From Glaciozyma antarctica PI12 (taxonomy: Eukaryota > Basidiomycota > Microbotryomycetes > Kriegeriales > Camptobasidiaceae): DNA of 64,000 nt. The stretch lies in NCBI GenBank assembly GCA_002917775.1, contig KZ627161.1:30978-94977 (forward strand), read 5' to 3'. A model generated the notes under the pieces. That model was given only the letters and a program-made list of their open reading frames with translations. It was not told the DNA's origin and ran no database searches. Positions 54,583-64,000 of this stretch are shown piece by piece. The position numbers were made by a program, and so were the translations under genes. The first letter of the stretch is position 1, and every line of letters starts with the position of its first letter.

Positions 54583-56526
54583 TTATGCTGCCACAGCCGG
54601 CGCCTCCTCCTTCTTCCCCAGTCCCTCCTTCTCCAGCACTGCGAAAGCACGCGGTCAGCAGTGTTCACGGATCTAGTGAGAGAGCGAAGGGGACGTACGA
54701 GCGTCGATCTCGGCGGGAGAGAAGATGTGAGCGACGGGGAGGCCAGAGACGGGGTCGAGAGTGAGGGTTGCGAACTCGACTGCGATCCGAGGCACAATGA
54801 GTGCGAGTCGACGGCGCGAGACGACGAAAGGGACGTACGCTTCTCGGAATCAAGACTGGTCGAATCCATCGTCTTGCTCAACACCTTGAGCGCGAGTCCC
54901 ATCGCCTCGTCGAGCCCGACGTCGTCCCGGTAATCCTGCCTCAACAGACTCTGCGCCGTCGCGTTGTTGGCGCCGATGCACGTCGCCTTCCACCCGCTGT
55001 AGTTGCCCGAAGGATCCGAGGCGTAGAGCTGGAACGCGTGGTGAGGGTCGTGGCCTGCGAAGAGGAAGGATACACCGAAGGGGCGAAGACCTGCGCGAGG
55101 GCGTCAGTTCCGAACTGAGAGGAACGAGAGGCGCAGACGAACCTCCAAACTGTGTGTAGCCCTGCTTGAGATCGCACACCTTCTGCACGAGCTGCTCGAC
55201 CGGCATGTCCTCGTTGTACGACGAGAGGTGTCCCTAACGATCGCTCCCTTGTCAGCTCCCTCCTCGCTCCGGTATCACAACTCAAGCTCACCTGCGCAGC
55301 GTTCCTCGCATAGCTCACTAGCGAGTTGGCATCCGAAGGAATTCCCGCCACCGCCGCAATCGTGTTTCTGTCCGCTCGTCAGCTTCGCGCGCCCCCACCA
55401 CGACACACGAGAGAGCGACTCACCCATTCACCAAAAACACCTTCTCCCGACTCCCCAAATCCTTCTCCAAAAGCTTGCTCGACACCTTCTTCTCCCCCGC
55501 CAGCACGATGCCCGCCCTCTGCACCCCAGGGTACTTCCTCTCCCTCTCCGCCTTGGCTTCGTCCTCCTTCTTCTGCGCCGCAGCGGATAGAACGGGTGCA
55601 GCGGGGGCAGGAGTGGCGTCCGTGTCGATCGCCATGGCGTCGTTGACTTCGGGAGCGGAAATGAAGGGGGTTGCGGAGGGGCCGGGGGCGAGGATACCAA
55701 CTACGGTCCCGGCGTGGCCTGCGCGAAGTGGTATCAGTACGGTTGAAGTAGAGGTGCCTTGGGTGCGCTATCGATGTCCCTGGGAGGGCTGGGTAGTCCA
55801 AGGAGCTGGGAGCTGGTGCAGCGAGTGCAGAGGCTGCTCTCGTCGGCGTTTTTGCTCCTCTCCGAGCACGGATCGGTAGGAAGAGCTGGGGGACTCCTTC
55901 GGCTACATTCAGGCCTTGTAGCTCTCAGAGCCAGAACGGCCTGGTGTGCGCCAGGTCCACACGCAGCTCTCCCTCGCACATGGAACGCGTCAGCTTCCTC
56001 AGGTCGCCCATCGTGCCACCTCCAGGCAGACGCTTAACAGCCAACACCGAGCGCTCCAAAGTCGGTGAACGTGTTCACGTCTCGTGTAGCGCTGGCCTGG
56101 TGCCTGCGCCTGCTTCGGCGCACCTCCAGGTGCAAGTAGTGGTACTTGGCGTGAAGGCAGATTCGCTCCTCCACCACATTTCAGCCAAGCGAGCTACGAG
56201 CTGGAAGCTAGAGAAAGCACCGCTAGCTCGACAGGCGACCCCGCCGAGCTCCTCAGCGCGATCCTCATCCCTCCTCGTCGCCCGCACGAGCGCTGTCGCC
56301 CTCCTCTCCCCGCCCTCCCAAGCTCTCCCAGCGCCCAAGAAGCGACTCACTGATACTCTCCAACGCATATTCAACCTGGTACAGCCGTCCTTCAGGCGAG
56401 AAGATGGTCCTGCACAAGACCCAAGACCGCGTCAGCGCCCTCTTCGGATCCAACGCTGGCTTCCACGGCGCACGGTGGAATGGAGGGAGGGAGAGCTCAC
56501 GTTCGGGAATCGTATCGGCGGGCCAT
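54583..56526 (-). CDS. PRE9: 20S proteasome subunit alpha4 (PSMA4/Pre9) with an insertion
   Basis: Minus strand, ATG 56526: exon 1 56501-56526 (MARRYDSR), exon 2 56351-56409 ([20 protein letters not shown]), exon 3 starting 55718 ([12 protein letters not shown]), then further exons to TAA 54583-54585. This N-terminal signature defines proteasome alpha subunits. [59 protein letters not shown] and [20 protein letters not shown] mark the alpha4 type. The alpha ring gates the 20S core. Odd features: intron 2 (55719-56350) is 632 nt, and exon 3 carries about 55 extra residues ([20 protein letters not shown] through an E/K/R-rich stretch to KYPGVQR) between GILAPG and [18 protein letters not shown]. 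The C-terminus [17 protein letters not shown] is the usual charged tail. Confidence 0.95.
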
Positions 56527-58228
56527 GAGGGATTGAGGGGAGTGAGATGGGGGGAGGAGGGAGAGTCCGAGTGGTGCGCTGACGACGCCCGCTGAGAGAA
56601 TGCGGCGAGGCGGTTTGGGCGACACCACTCTCTGAGATCGCGCTGGGGAAGCTTGGATACGCTTTAGTGACTAGATTGAAGTGGTAGAGCGCGTCAGGAA
56701 GGCTGAAGCTCTTTCACCACTCAGACGAGAGGACCAGCTCGGGAGAGGAACGACCGAGGCCTCGCCGACCTCCAGTTACCGCTGCAGCAGGAACAGGACT
56801 GCGTTGCAGTTGTGAAAGGGCTGGCGCGGCGCTCAATCACCCCTGCGTTGCTGCCAGCGTTGACGGACTGAAGGACGACTCGGAGGAGGTGCCACGACAA
56901 CAGCCCCCCAGCAACGCGCGCACCAAGACGCGCTGGTACAGGTCTCCGAGGTCCCAGGTCTTTCCTGCTCAGTTCCTGGGGGACTGACCCCGCCTGGGCG
57001 ACGTCCGCTCCGGGCTCGCTCTCTGAGGAATGTCAAGAGTGGCGCCGAGGCAGGCGCGACACCTTCTCCTCTATATCCCCACGTGCGAACGCGTTCTGGC
57101 TTGGAGAGACTTCGTCACCAATCGCTACCCACCGAGCGAGCGCCCAGCGAGCTGACAAGCACCGCTGGTCCCCTCGAGCTCCTTTCCCCGCCGGCTCCCC
57201 TCCTCCAGCACGCTCGTGGGATCCAGCCAATATGTCTGATTTCGCAAGGTACTCGCGCTTGTAGTACCCACGAAGACTCTGCTCATCGTCGTTGAGATCC
57301 GATCCCTTGGATCCGTCCCCCTTCGTCCCCTCTAAGCGCGTTGTTACTCCCGACCGGCCAATTGGGTGCAATTCCCAGGACGGGACTCTTCCGAGGAGCT
57401 ATATACGTCTCGGGGTTCAGACAGGAACTTTCTCTCGTATAATCGAGATGCGGGAGTGTATACGAAGCGAGCGAATCAAAGGGGGGCCAGGCGATGTGGT
57501 GCTGTGTTGCAGAATTCCTGAGAGCAACGTGGCTCTGGGGAGAGTGCTTTCCTTGTGCGGGAAGCGAGCGAGGCCAGGCGAGGCCGTTGCAGGAAATCGG
57601 GAGGAGGAGGGAAGGAGATAGAACCAGATATCGAACGCCAAAATCCAGATCAGGCAGGCGGTGATTCCACGCTCTCGAGTCGGTAGCTCAGCCTTAAACT
57701 AAGCTGCGCGCGCACCGCGTAAACGTTACACAGGCATCCAGCCTGTGCCCTAGTACCGATTGACCGCTTTCAGGCTGGCGATGGCGCGCTCGTCGAGGTC
57801 GAGCGCCCGCCGAAAATCAAGATTTTTCCTCCCTCGAAACTGACCACCGGATCCTTCTCGGTTCTCTTCCCTCTCTGCTGTAAAAATGAGCGCGTGACTC
57901 CCCCCTCAAAGGGTGTAGAGCCTATACGCGAAAGAGAAGCAGGGGAGGAAAAGAACGGAAAGAGGGCAAGTTGATCGAAAATGGGCGATTCGTGATCGAA
58001 GGGTCTTCGCCAGCAACCTTGTTCCCCTTCTCGTCGCAAGTTTCGTTTCTAGGTTTTCCTCGTCTCAGCGAGAGCTCTTCCCGGGTCGCGGTGCAAGTCT
58101 AGCTCGCTCGTCCGAGAAGGCAAAAAGCCCAACCTTCTCATTCCACGACTTTGTTCTTATTCCTCGGCGGCATCGTTGAAGCTATCTTTGCTCCCTCCCA
58201 CCATCACCCTCCCTCAAGACTTCAAGCA
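56527..58228. other. intergenic region
   Basis: About 1.7 kb between divergent genes (proteasome alpha4 and the microexon cysteine-rich gene). No coding region with family motifs. A tRNA-like look at 57675-57725 ('agtcggtagctcag') was checked and rejected. Promoters of both genes should lie here. Confidence 0.3.
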
Positions 58229-60883
58229 ATGCGTCCCTCGGCCGTCCTCCTCCTCGCCACCAGCTTCCTAGTAGGCGTCGCGACCGCTCTCAACGTCCCT
58301 GAGTCGTCAACGTTGGCCGGATCGAGTCTCGTTCAGCGTGCGTTATTATTCTCGGTCCATCTCGCCACAGGTGGTTCTCCCAGCTAACGAGGGCCCGGTT
58401 CGCAGGCGCACAGGCGAACTCTCTTCATCGACGAGCACCCTGTACGGTCGCCACCGACTGTGGCAGAGCCCCAGCGCGCTCCGTTTACGCCTGCGTGCAG
58501 AATGTCTGCGTCGTTAGTACGCCATCTTCCCTTTCTTCCGATGTTGTGACCTTATTATTATTATCGACGACTCAACAGACTGCAAGCCGGGGACCATCAA
58601 GATTGGAGGCGTCTGCCAGCCCACATGTACCGTCGCGGCTTGCACCAACCGCGCTCCTGCTCGAGCAGTACGAGCATGCATGCCCGACAACACCTGCGGA
58701 TTCGGTACGCCCTCTTCCGTCGCCGTTCAGGATCCCTACAATCCAGATCGCTAACCTCGTCAACGCAGTCTGCAAGCCGAGAAACACTCTCGTAGGCAAG
58801 TTTTTGCTCGATCTCCGTCTTGTTGGCGTCGATCCTGACTCCTTCACCCTTTTTAAAAAGCTGGCGTCTGCCAACCTACCTGCGCCGTGGCGAGCTGCCC
58901 AACGACTGCCAACGGTCTCACGACTTGCGTGAACAATGGTGCGTCTTCGTTTGCTCTTTTCGGCCGCACGTTCTAGACTAACCCGCCTCCTTCTCCTCGC
59001 AGCCTGCGACTTCAGTACGCTCCCAGCGACACTCACACGACGACGCCGATCACTGACTTCCTTCTCTCGCAGCGTGCAAGCCTGGATTCGTCCGCATCGG
59101 TTCGTCCTCGCTCGCCCGCCCCCTCGACGACTTTGTCTGACGTTCCGCCCTCTTCTCCAGGAAGCACTTGCGTTGCGAACACTTGCGTCGTCGCCAACTG
59201 CCCTCCCAGCTTGCTTCCCCGCTCTATCGCGGCTTGCGTGGAAAATGGTTCGTCTTCTCTCCTTCTCTTCTCCTGGACCCTCAGCTGACGCGTGATTTCT
59301 CTGCAGCCTGCTCCTTCGGTGCGTCTCCCACTTCGACTATTCGACAACGACCCCTGCTGACCCTCCCCTCCTCCAGCTTGCAAGCCTGGAAACTACCTCT
59401 CCAGTACGGAGCTCGCCTCTCGCCCTCTCGACCGCTCCTGACCTTTTTATTCCCCTCTCAGACGGCGCCTGCCTCCCCAACTGCGTCGCTAGCAGCTGCC
59501 CCGCCGTCGTCAACGGAGCTCCCACCTGCTCCGTCAACAGTGAGTCTCCCACTGGTGCTAATCTTGCGACGCAAACTGATTCCCCCCTCCCCTCCAGCCT
59601 GTTCTTTCAGTACGACTTCTTCCTCCCTCGCAAGTGACCCCCGACTAACTTGCTCCTTCACTCAGCTTGCAACGCTGGCTTCACCAAGTCTGGTGAGTTC
59701 ACTTTTCGCGCCCTTAGCAAACTCCCGACTGACGGTCGCTCTCTCCCCAGGCAACTCTTGCGTCAAGGATTGCGACGTCACCGCCTGCCCCACAGTCAAC
59801 CGCGGAGTCACTATCTGCGACGCCGCTACCAATGGTGCGTTGTTATCCCGTCCCTCCCTCGCGAGACGAAGCTGACCTTCCCCCTCCGCAGCTTGCGACT
59901 TTGGTACGGCGTTCTTCCCCCGTCCTCCCTCCTCCCTCGCTGACTTTCCGTCGTTTCCCCAGTCTGCAAACCCGGAAACACTCGCGTCGGTACGTCCCTC
60001 ACCCCCCTCTCGCTCGACTACAAGCTGACCTCTCCTCATCAGGCAACACCTGCCAGCCCACCACTTGCAACGTCGCCACCTGCCCCCGCAGTCTCATCCC
60101 CCACTCCATCGCCGCCTGCGTCGAAAACGGTTAGTCCTCCCCGCCCCTCCTCCTCGCCACAAAGACTGATTTCCGCCCCTCGCAGCCTGCTCGTACCAGT
60201 GCAAGCCCCGCTTCACTCCCTTCGGTACGTCCCCCTCCCATCCTCCTCTCGCATCCTTCTAACCTTTTCTCCATTTCCAGAGGGCGGTTGTGTCCGCGAA
60301 GGATCCTGCCAAACCGGCGCCTGCCCCGTTCCCCTCAACGCCCAGTTCGCGACCTGCGACGGCGACACTTGCGGCTTCGTCTGCCGTGCTCGCTACGTGA
60401 AGGAGGGAAACACTTGCGTCCTCAAGGCCGCTGAGTGCGGTGCCGATACGTGCCTCAAGATCCCGAACGGTGTCAACTCTTGCTCGGCGGGCGCTTGCTC
60501 GTACAGTGCGTCTTTCCTCCTTTTTTGAGTTGGTTCCTCCGAGCTGATGATGTGAGCGCAGGCTGTAGCCCGGGATACACTCTCTACACTGTCGGTGGTC
60601 TACCGAGGTGTGTGGACATCGTTTTTGTACGCCAGCAACTGCGGTTCCGTACGTTCTTCTTGCCTCTCTCTCTCTCCTTCATCGCTAACGCCCACCTCCA
60701 GCTCGGAAGCACTTGCGAGAGCGACTACACGGGTCGTGGACGCGCTTACTGCAAGGATGGAAGCTGCAACCTCGGTACGTCCCATCCTCTCTCTCCCTCA
60801 TTCCCTCGCTGACCTCGCTTCCTCTCTTAGAATGCCCATCGGGACTCTCGGCCTTCCTAGTTTCACCGCCTTATTGCGGTTGA
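58229..60883 (+). CDS. secreted cysteine-rich repeat protein encoded by a microexon array (paralogue 2)
   Basis: ATG 58229 (MRPSAVLLLATSFLVGVATA, signal peptide) to TGA 60881-60883. About 21 introns in 2.65 kb; nearly all are phase 1. Four exons are exactly 12 nt (59003-59014, 59307-59318, 59598-59609, 59892-59903; C-D/S-F cores). Five are exactly 27 nt (58769-58795, 59073-59099, 59377-59403, 59666-59692, 59963-59989; CKPG-like cores). Modules read TCVANTCVVANCPP, SIAACVENACSFACKPGNYL, CQPTTCNVATCPRSLIPHSI and so on, six Cys per about 45 residues. The end domain is NCGS, LGSTCESDYTGRGRAYCKDG, SCNLECPSG, vaguely like the Cpl1-type Cys domain of basidiomycetes. Intron 58796-58860 is GC-AG. A one-base break near 60620-60630 separates PRCVDI from ASNCGS. 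Likely extracellular; function unknown. Confidence 0.85.
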
Positions 60884-60943
60884 GCGTCGGGTCCCTAGAG
60901 CGAGGGAGTGAATTGCGTTTATCGTTCACGTTCCTTCTTCTCC

Positions 60944-61684
60944 TCATGCGAGGAGGAGGGCCCACGCTGTATTTATTGGAGGAGTACGCGACGGAGGGAA
61001 GAGACTACCTTGGTCGTTTGGGTTTGGATAGAGTCTACATTTTGTACCGCGGTGCTTTTCGTACAACAGTTTTTTCGTGCATTGCAAGCCGTTTCTCGTA
61101 TCTGAGGGTCGTGGACAACAGCTGCTCAGAAAGGGATAAAGTGGAGCTCGTCGCCCCAACGAGGACGACGTGGGAGCGGAATAAGCGAGTGTACTTTGCG
61201 CGACAAGATCGGACGAAAGATTGGGAGCGAACTTCGTTTCCCGAAACTCCTCAGCCAGTGGGCGCAGCGCTTCTACGATGGAGCTCTCTCGTTCAAGGCG
61301 AGACATCGTACGGTGCGTTGGAAGATCGTGAGGGCGCGAGGGCTGCAGCGACGTCTTCTGATTCCACGACGAAGAAGCTCCAGGACGACTGTGTTGTCTG
61401 TTGTCTGGGATCGGTGGGGTCGAGGTGGCGTGAGGTCCTTGAAAAGGTGTGCGAGGATCGAGAGGAGTGACAAAGTGGGTGAGAAAAGTACGCGAAACGA
61501 GAGCTGCGTACACGAAAAGTAGGAGCAAAGCGAGCTTGGGCGCACGAGAAACAGCGAAAGATCTCGCCGACACGCTCTCCTCGTCAGGAACCCGAAGCGA
61601 GAGCCGCGTGAGAGATCTCAGAGAGCTCAGCATCTTGCATTTAACGTGGAGAAAGGCGAGCAGGAACGTCAGAAGCACGCTCAT
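60944..61684 (-). CDS. hypothetical protein with N-terminal hydrophobic segments
   Basis: Uninterrupted 246-codon frame on the minus strand with ATG 61684 (MSVLLTFLLAFLHVKCKMLS), resembling a signal peptide. A second hydrophobic segment follows at APKLALLLLFVYAALVSRTF. The remainder is polar (SRLERESSIVEALRPLAEEF) without a known motif. The frame covers most of the spacer between the cysteine-rich gene and the small membrane protein gene and would converge on the former. Could be real or a chance frame; codon bias is weaker than in the confirmed genes nearby. Confidence 0.35.
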   Translation of the reverse strand: MSVLLTFLLAFLHVKCKMLSSLRSLTRLSLRVPDEESVSARSFAVSRAPKLALLLLFVYAALVSRTFLTHFVTPLDPRTPFQGPHATSTPPIPDNRQHSRPGASSSWNQKTSLQPSRPHDLPTHRTMSRLERESSIVEALRPLAEEFRETKFAPNLSSDLVAQSTLAYSAPTSSSLGRRAPLYPFLSSCCPRPSDTRNGLQCTKKLLYEKHRGTKCRLYPNPNDQGSLFPPSRTPPINTAWALLLA

Positions 61685-61914
61685 CCCGAGACCTCTTCGC
61701 AAGAAGCAGTGGCGAAAGCGCAGTCCGAAGCAGAAAGTCCGACGGCCTCATCGCGCTCTTCATGAAATCTCCTTCCGATGAATTTCTCCCAACGTGTGCT
61801 GGGAGGAGGGACGGAGACAAGGTATTGCTTGAATGGGGGTTCGTCGTCGATTAGGTACAGGGGGGTCGGTCGTCCAAGTTGTCGTTGTGGGAGTCGTCGT
61901 CGAGCTTGCTGAGA

Positions 61915-62350
61915 CTAGTGTCTGCCGCCACGACGTCTTCCCTTGCCTGTGACGAATGAGGGTTCAGTGTGATAAGGAGCGCGGGAGGAGCCGAGGACTG
62001 ACCGCAGCAGAAGATGCTTCCCAGGCAGTCGAAGATGCCCACAAAGACCTGCCCGAGGCAACGAATCAGCGGCAACACTGGGGATGGACGCTAGGACAAC
62101 TACGCACGGAGGTGATGGCCTGCGGACAACAAGAAGACGTCAACAAAAGATCGTCAAGCTCGCGAGAAGAGGAGAGGCGCACCCCGACGATGGCCGACAG
62201 GCAGCCGGCGATGAGAGAGAACAGGCCTTGGATGGCACCTCCGATAGCTGTGTAAACAACGCGCGTTAGCTCTCGTGCACGGTGGTGGCGTTGGTGGCGA
62301 AGGAACTTACCCGCGAAGCAAGAGGCGATGGCGGAGCAGACGACTCCCAT
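61915..62350 (-). CDS. small hydrophobic Cys/Gly-rich membrane protein
   Basis: ATG 62350, TAG 61915-61917, five exons, about 65 residues. The protein reads MGVVCSAIASCFAAIGGAIQ, GLFSLIAGCLSAIVGAITSV, then FVGIFDCLGSIFCCGKGRRR and GGRH: almost entirely hydrophobic with regular Cys and Gly, and a short basic tail. Fungal genomes commonly encode such 60-90 residue proteins with AIG/AIV repeats and a final RRGGRR-like tail; their function is not established. The frame choice of the last exon rests on that basic tail; an alternative frame gives an acidic tail (SKLDDDSHNDNLDD). Splice sites are standard (GTAAGT, GTGCGC, GTGCGT, GTCAGT donors). Four introns in a gene this small is notable. Confidence 0.75.
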
Positions 62351-62569
62351 GGTTAAGTGTTGGTGTTGGAGGCTGGGTGGGAGGTGGGTGGAGATGGGTG
62401 CAAGTGGGAGCTGGTGTCGGTACGGTGAACGGTAGGAGAGGAACACAGGAAGGAACGAATTCTTCTCGAAGTCCTTTCCCTTCGAGCGGGAGCCTGAGAG
62501 CGCGTCATTAATTGGCTTAGGGGTCAAACTAGCCAACTCAGCCGTCAGAGGCGAGCAGGCGGGAACGAA

Positions 62570-62600
<31 letters not shown>

Positions 62601-62795
62601 CGGCGACGACGGCAAGATCTTGAGAGGATGGGGAGAGAGGAGGGAGCGAGAGAAGCGAGACTGGCCCAGAGATTCCACCTCCGCAAAAAAGCGTCCGCGG
62701 ACCTCGTTCTGCTCAAACTCGCTTTGCATGCAACAAACCTACTTAAGAGGGGTCAGAAAAGCTGTGATGAGAGTGGAGGAAGAGCGGAACTCGCC
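62351..62795. other. intergenic region with a triplet repeat
   Basis: About 445 nt between the small membrane protein gene and the second TRM5 copy. Contains the promoter of the former and the CGA repeat listed separately. No gene supported. Confidence 0.4.
62571..62613. repeat. (CGA)n triplet repeat
   Basis: About fourteen CGA/CGG units in tandem (cgacgacgac... then cggcgacgacgg), in non-coding sequence. Such runs are also present in coding DNA here (15946-15965) and in an intron (25028-25046, GTC form). Confidence 0.9.
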
Positions 62796-64000
62796 CTACG
62801 CGACCATCTCCTTCGAAAGCCTGAACTCGAGGCAATACATCTCCTTCTTTGGCGCCACATCCCTCACGAACCGCAGCTTGAAGTCCTCCGTCTCGCAATT
62901 CACCAGCATCCCCAACGACTTCGTCGCTCTCTGCGTCCTACTCTATCAGCCCATTCCAGTAGTAAGCGAGCGAAGCACTCACGCCGCAAATATCCTCCTC
63001 GGCATGCTCGACGTCTTTCGTGAAGCAGTAGCAGTGCACCATCGGCAGCTTCGACTTCTCCACCGCTTCCTTCGCTCCTTCCAGCTCGTAGAGCGACTGA
63101 TAAAGTCCTCGAAAGGCGTCGAGGAACTCAATCGCTGTCGCAGGGAGGTTCATGACGAAGTGGTCGACGAGACGACGCGGTGGGAGCTCCTCAGCGGCTG
63201 GTGCAGTGGGGAGCGCGGAGGAGGGAGTCTCGGCGGTAAGGAGGGCGGCTTTCCGAGCGAGTTTGGAGCGGGATTTGGAGGTGATAGGAGGGGTGTATGG
63301 CGCGAAAGGGGTAGTCCAGATGTCGAGGACGGATTGGCGAATGAAAGCGCGGGCGTCTTCGTTGGCTGTTCGTACGTTCGCTTCCACCTGCATCCGCAAG
63401 CTATCAGTATGGACTGCCAAGGGAGGAAGCGGAAGGAGAGCGCACGCGGTTGATCTTGACGTTCTCCTCCAACGCGCTCGCGCTCGCGGGGTTGAGGTCG
63501 CTCGCCATGACTCCGCACCCCTTCTTCCCCGCCGGCACCGCAAACGATCCAACGCCAGCAAACGCGTCAACAACGACATCGTGCGGCGAGAACGACTCGA
63601 CGAGTCGACCATGCTCTCCTTGAAGGCGGGAGTTCCAGTAGACGAGTGAGAAGTCGAATTTGAAGGTACAGCCTGATTCGGACTGTGGAGAAAAGTTAGG
63701 AAGAAGAGAGAGGGGAGGGGAGAGCGTACGGTTGAGACGAGGAAGTCGTTGTCGCCGGCGAGGACTTCCATGGCGAAGTTGCGGAACTCGTTGTCGATCG
63801 TGTTGAGCTTGTTGACGACGGTGCGGAGCGACTTGTTTTTCTGTGTGCGCAGGTTCGTTATTNNNCTGGATCNNNANNANGNGTAGNGNNTNTCGNNGNT
63901 GACCTGGNCNATTTGGTGGNGGTGAGGNANGGTATCCTTCCTTGGGGTTAAGGGTGCTTGGNNCCCNNTTTTTNNGCACTGAACGTGAGTTNNCCCNCAA
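62796..64000 (-). CDS. TRM5: TRM5, tRNA (guanine37-N1)-methyltransferase, 3' part
   Basis: Minus strand, running off the right edge. Exons: 63730-63840, 63446-63682, 62983-63387, and a last exon ending TAG 62796-62798. Text: [60 protein letters not shown] (SAM-binding), [59 protein letters not shown] and the final [20 protein letters not shown], all Trm5 hallmarks. The enzyme methylates G37 next to the anticodon. An intron near 62938-62982 holds an in-frame stop, so a naive open frame would miss the conserved C-terminus. Exon 63446-63682 appears identical to the copy at 32627-32863, but the next exon differs at many codons. The upstream exon lies in degraded sequence at 63863-64000. This copy has no visible defect. 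Confidence 0.88.
63863..64000. other. low-quality sequence with scattered Ns
   Basis: Single Ns mixed with readable bases at the right edge. The order of fragments (gacctgg, ggtgaggn, tccttgggg) still follows the TRM5 exon at 33079-33143, so this is the same exon read poorly. Confidence 0.9.

Noticed and set aside
57675-57725. tRNA-like segment (GTCGGTAGCTCAG)
   Set aside because: Resembles a D-arm, but no acceptor stem pairing and no T-loop GTTCRA at the right distance could be found.
1-64000. CRISPR arrays, insertion sequences or prophage
   Set aside because: The genome is eukaryotic and no direct-repeat array, transposase or integrase motif was seen.

Overview
The window is nuclear DNA of a GC-rich basidiomycete yeast, most likely a Microbotryomycetes relative of Rhodotorula/Rhodosporidium. 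Three things point there: genes packed with short introns (about 45-80 nt, GTRNGT donors, CTRAC branch sites); a fused spermidine synthase-saccharopine dehydrogenase gene, known as a basidiomycete chimera; and strong G/C third-position bias. No bacterial, viral, CRISPR, rRNA or convincing tRNA feature was seen. It is draft sequence: N gaps lie at 33301-33886 and 53109-53316, scattered Ns at 33934-34080 and 63863-63999. At least ten genes carry a single-base frame break or in-frame stop, including in conserved housekeeping proteins, so many breaks may be sequence errors.

Layout. 1-8400: the 3' end of an unknown gene, a BTB gene, a deleted TauD/TfdA-like dioxygenase remnant, SPE3-LYS9 and a second BTB gene. 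9330-16490: an HMG-box regulator, an F-box-like gene, VPS55 and a second F-box-like gene. 16805-22360: a BAR-like coiled-coil protein and the septin CDC12. 22361-24834 is a gene-poor stretch. 24835-30760: an SFP1-type zinc-finger regulator, an unknown coiled-coil protein and another HMG-box gene. 31974-33300: a damaged TRM5 copy beside a gap. 35208-43665: TOM70, a GT8-GT64 glycosyltransferase fusion and a secreted cysteine-rich repeat protein. 46946-56526: a Ser-rich protein, a single-pass membrane protein, another HMG-box gene and proteasome subunit alpha4/PRE9. 58229-64000: a second cysteine-rich repeat gene built from microexons, a small hydrophobic membrane protein, and a second TRM5 copy running off the edge.

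The genes do not form one pathway; this is ordinary mixed fungal gene order. Themes that recur are BTB and F-box ubiquitin-adaptor-like proteins, three HMG-box regulators within 45 kb, paralogous cysteine-rich secreted proteins 15 kb apart, and unusual splicing: 5-nt, 12-nt, 15-nt and 27-nt exons and GC-AG introns. The most novel object is the microexon array at 58229-60883.
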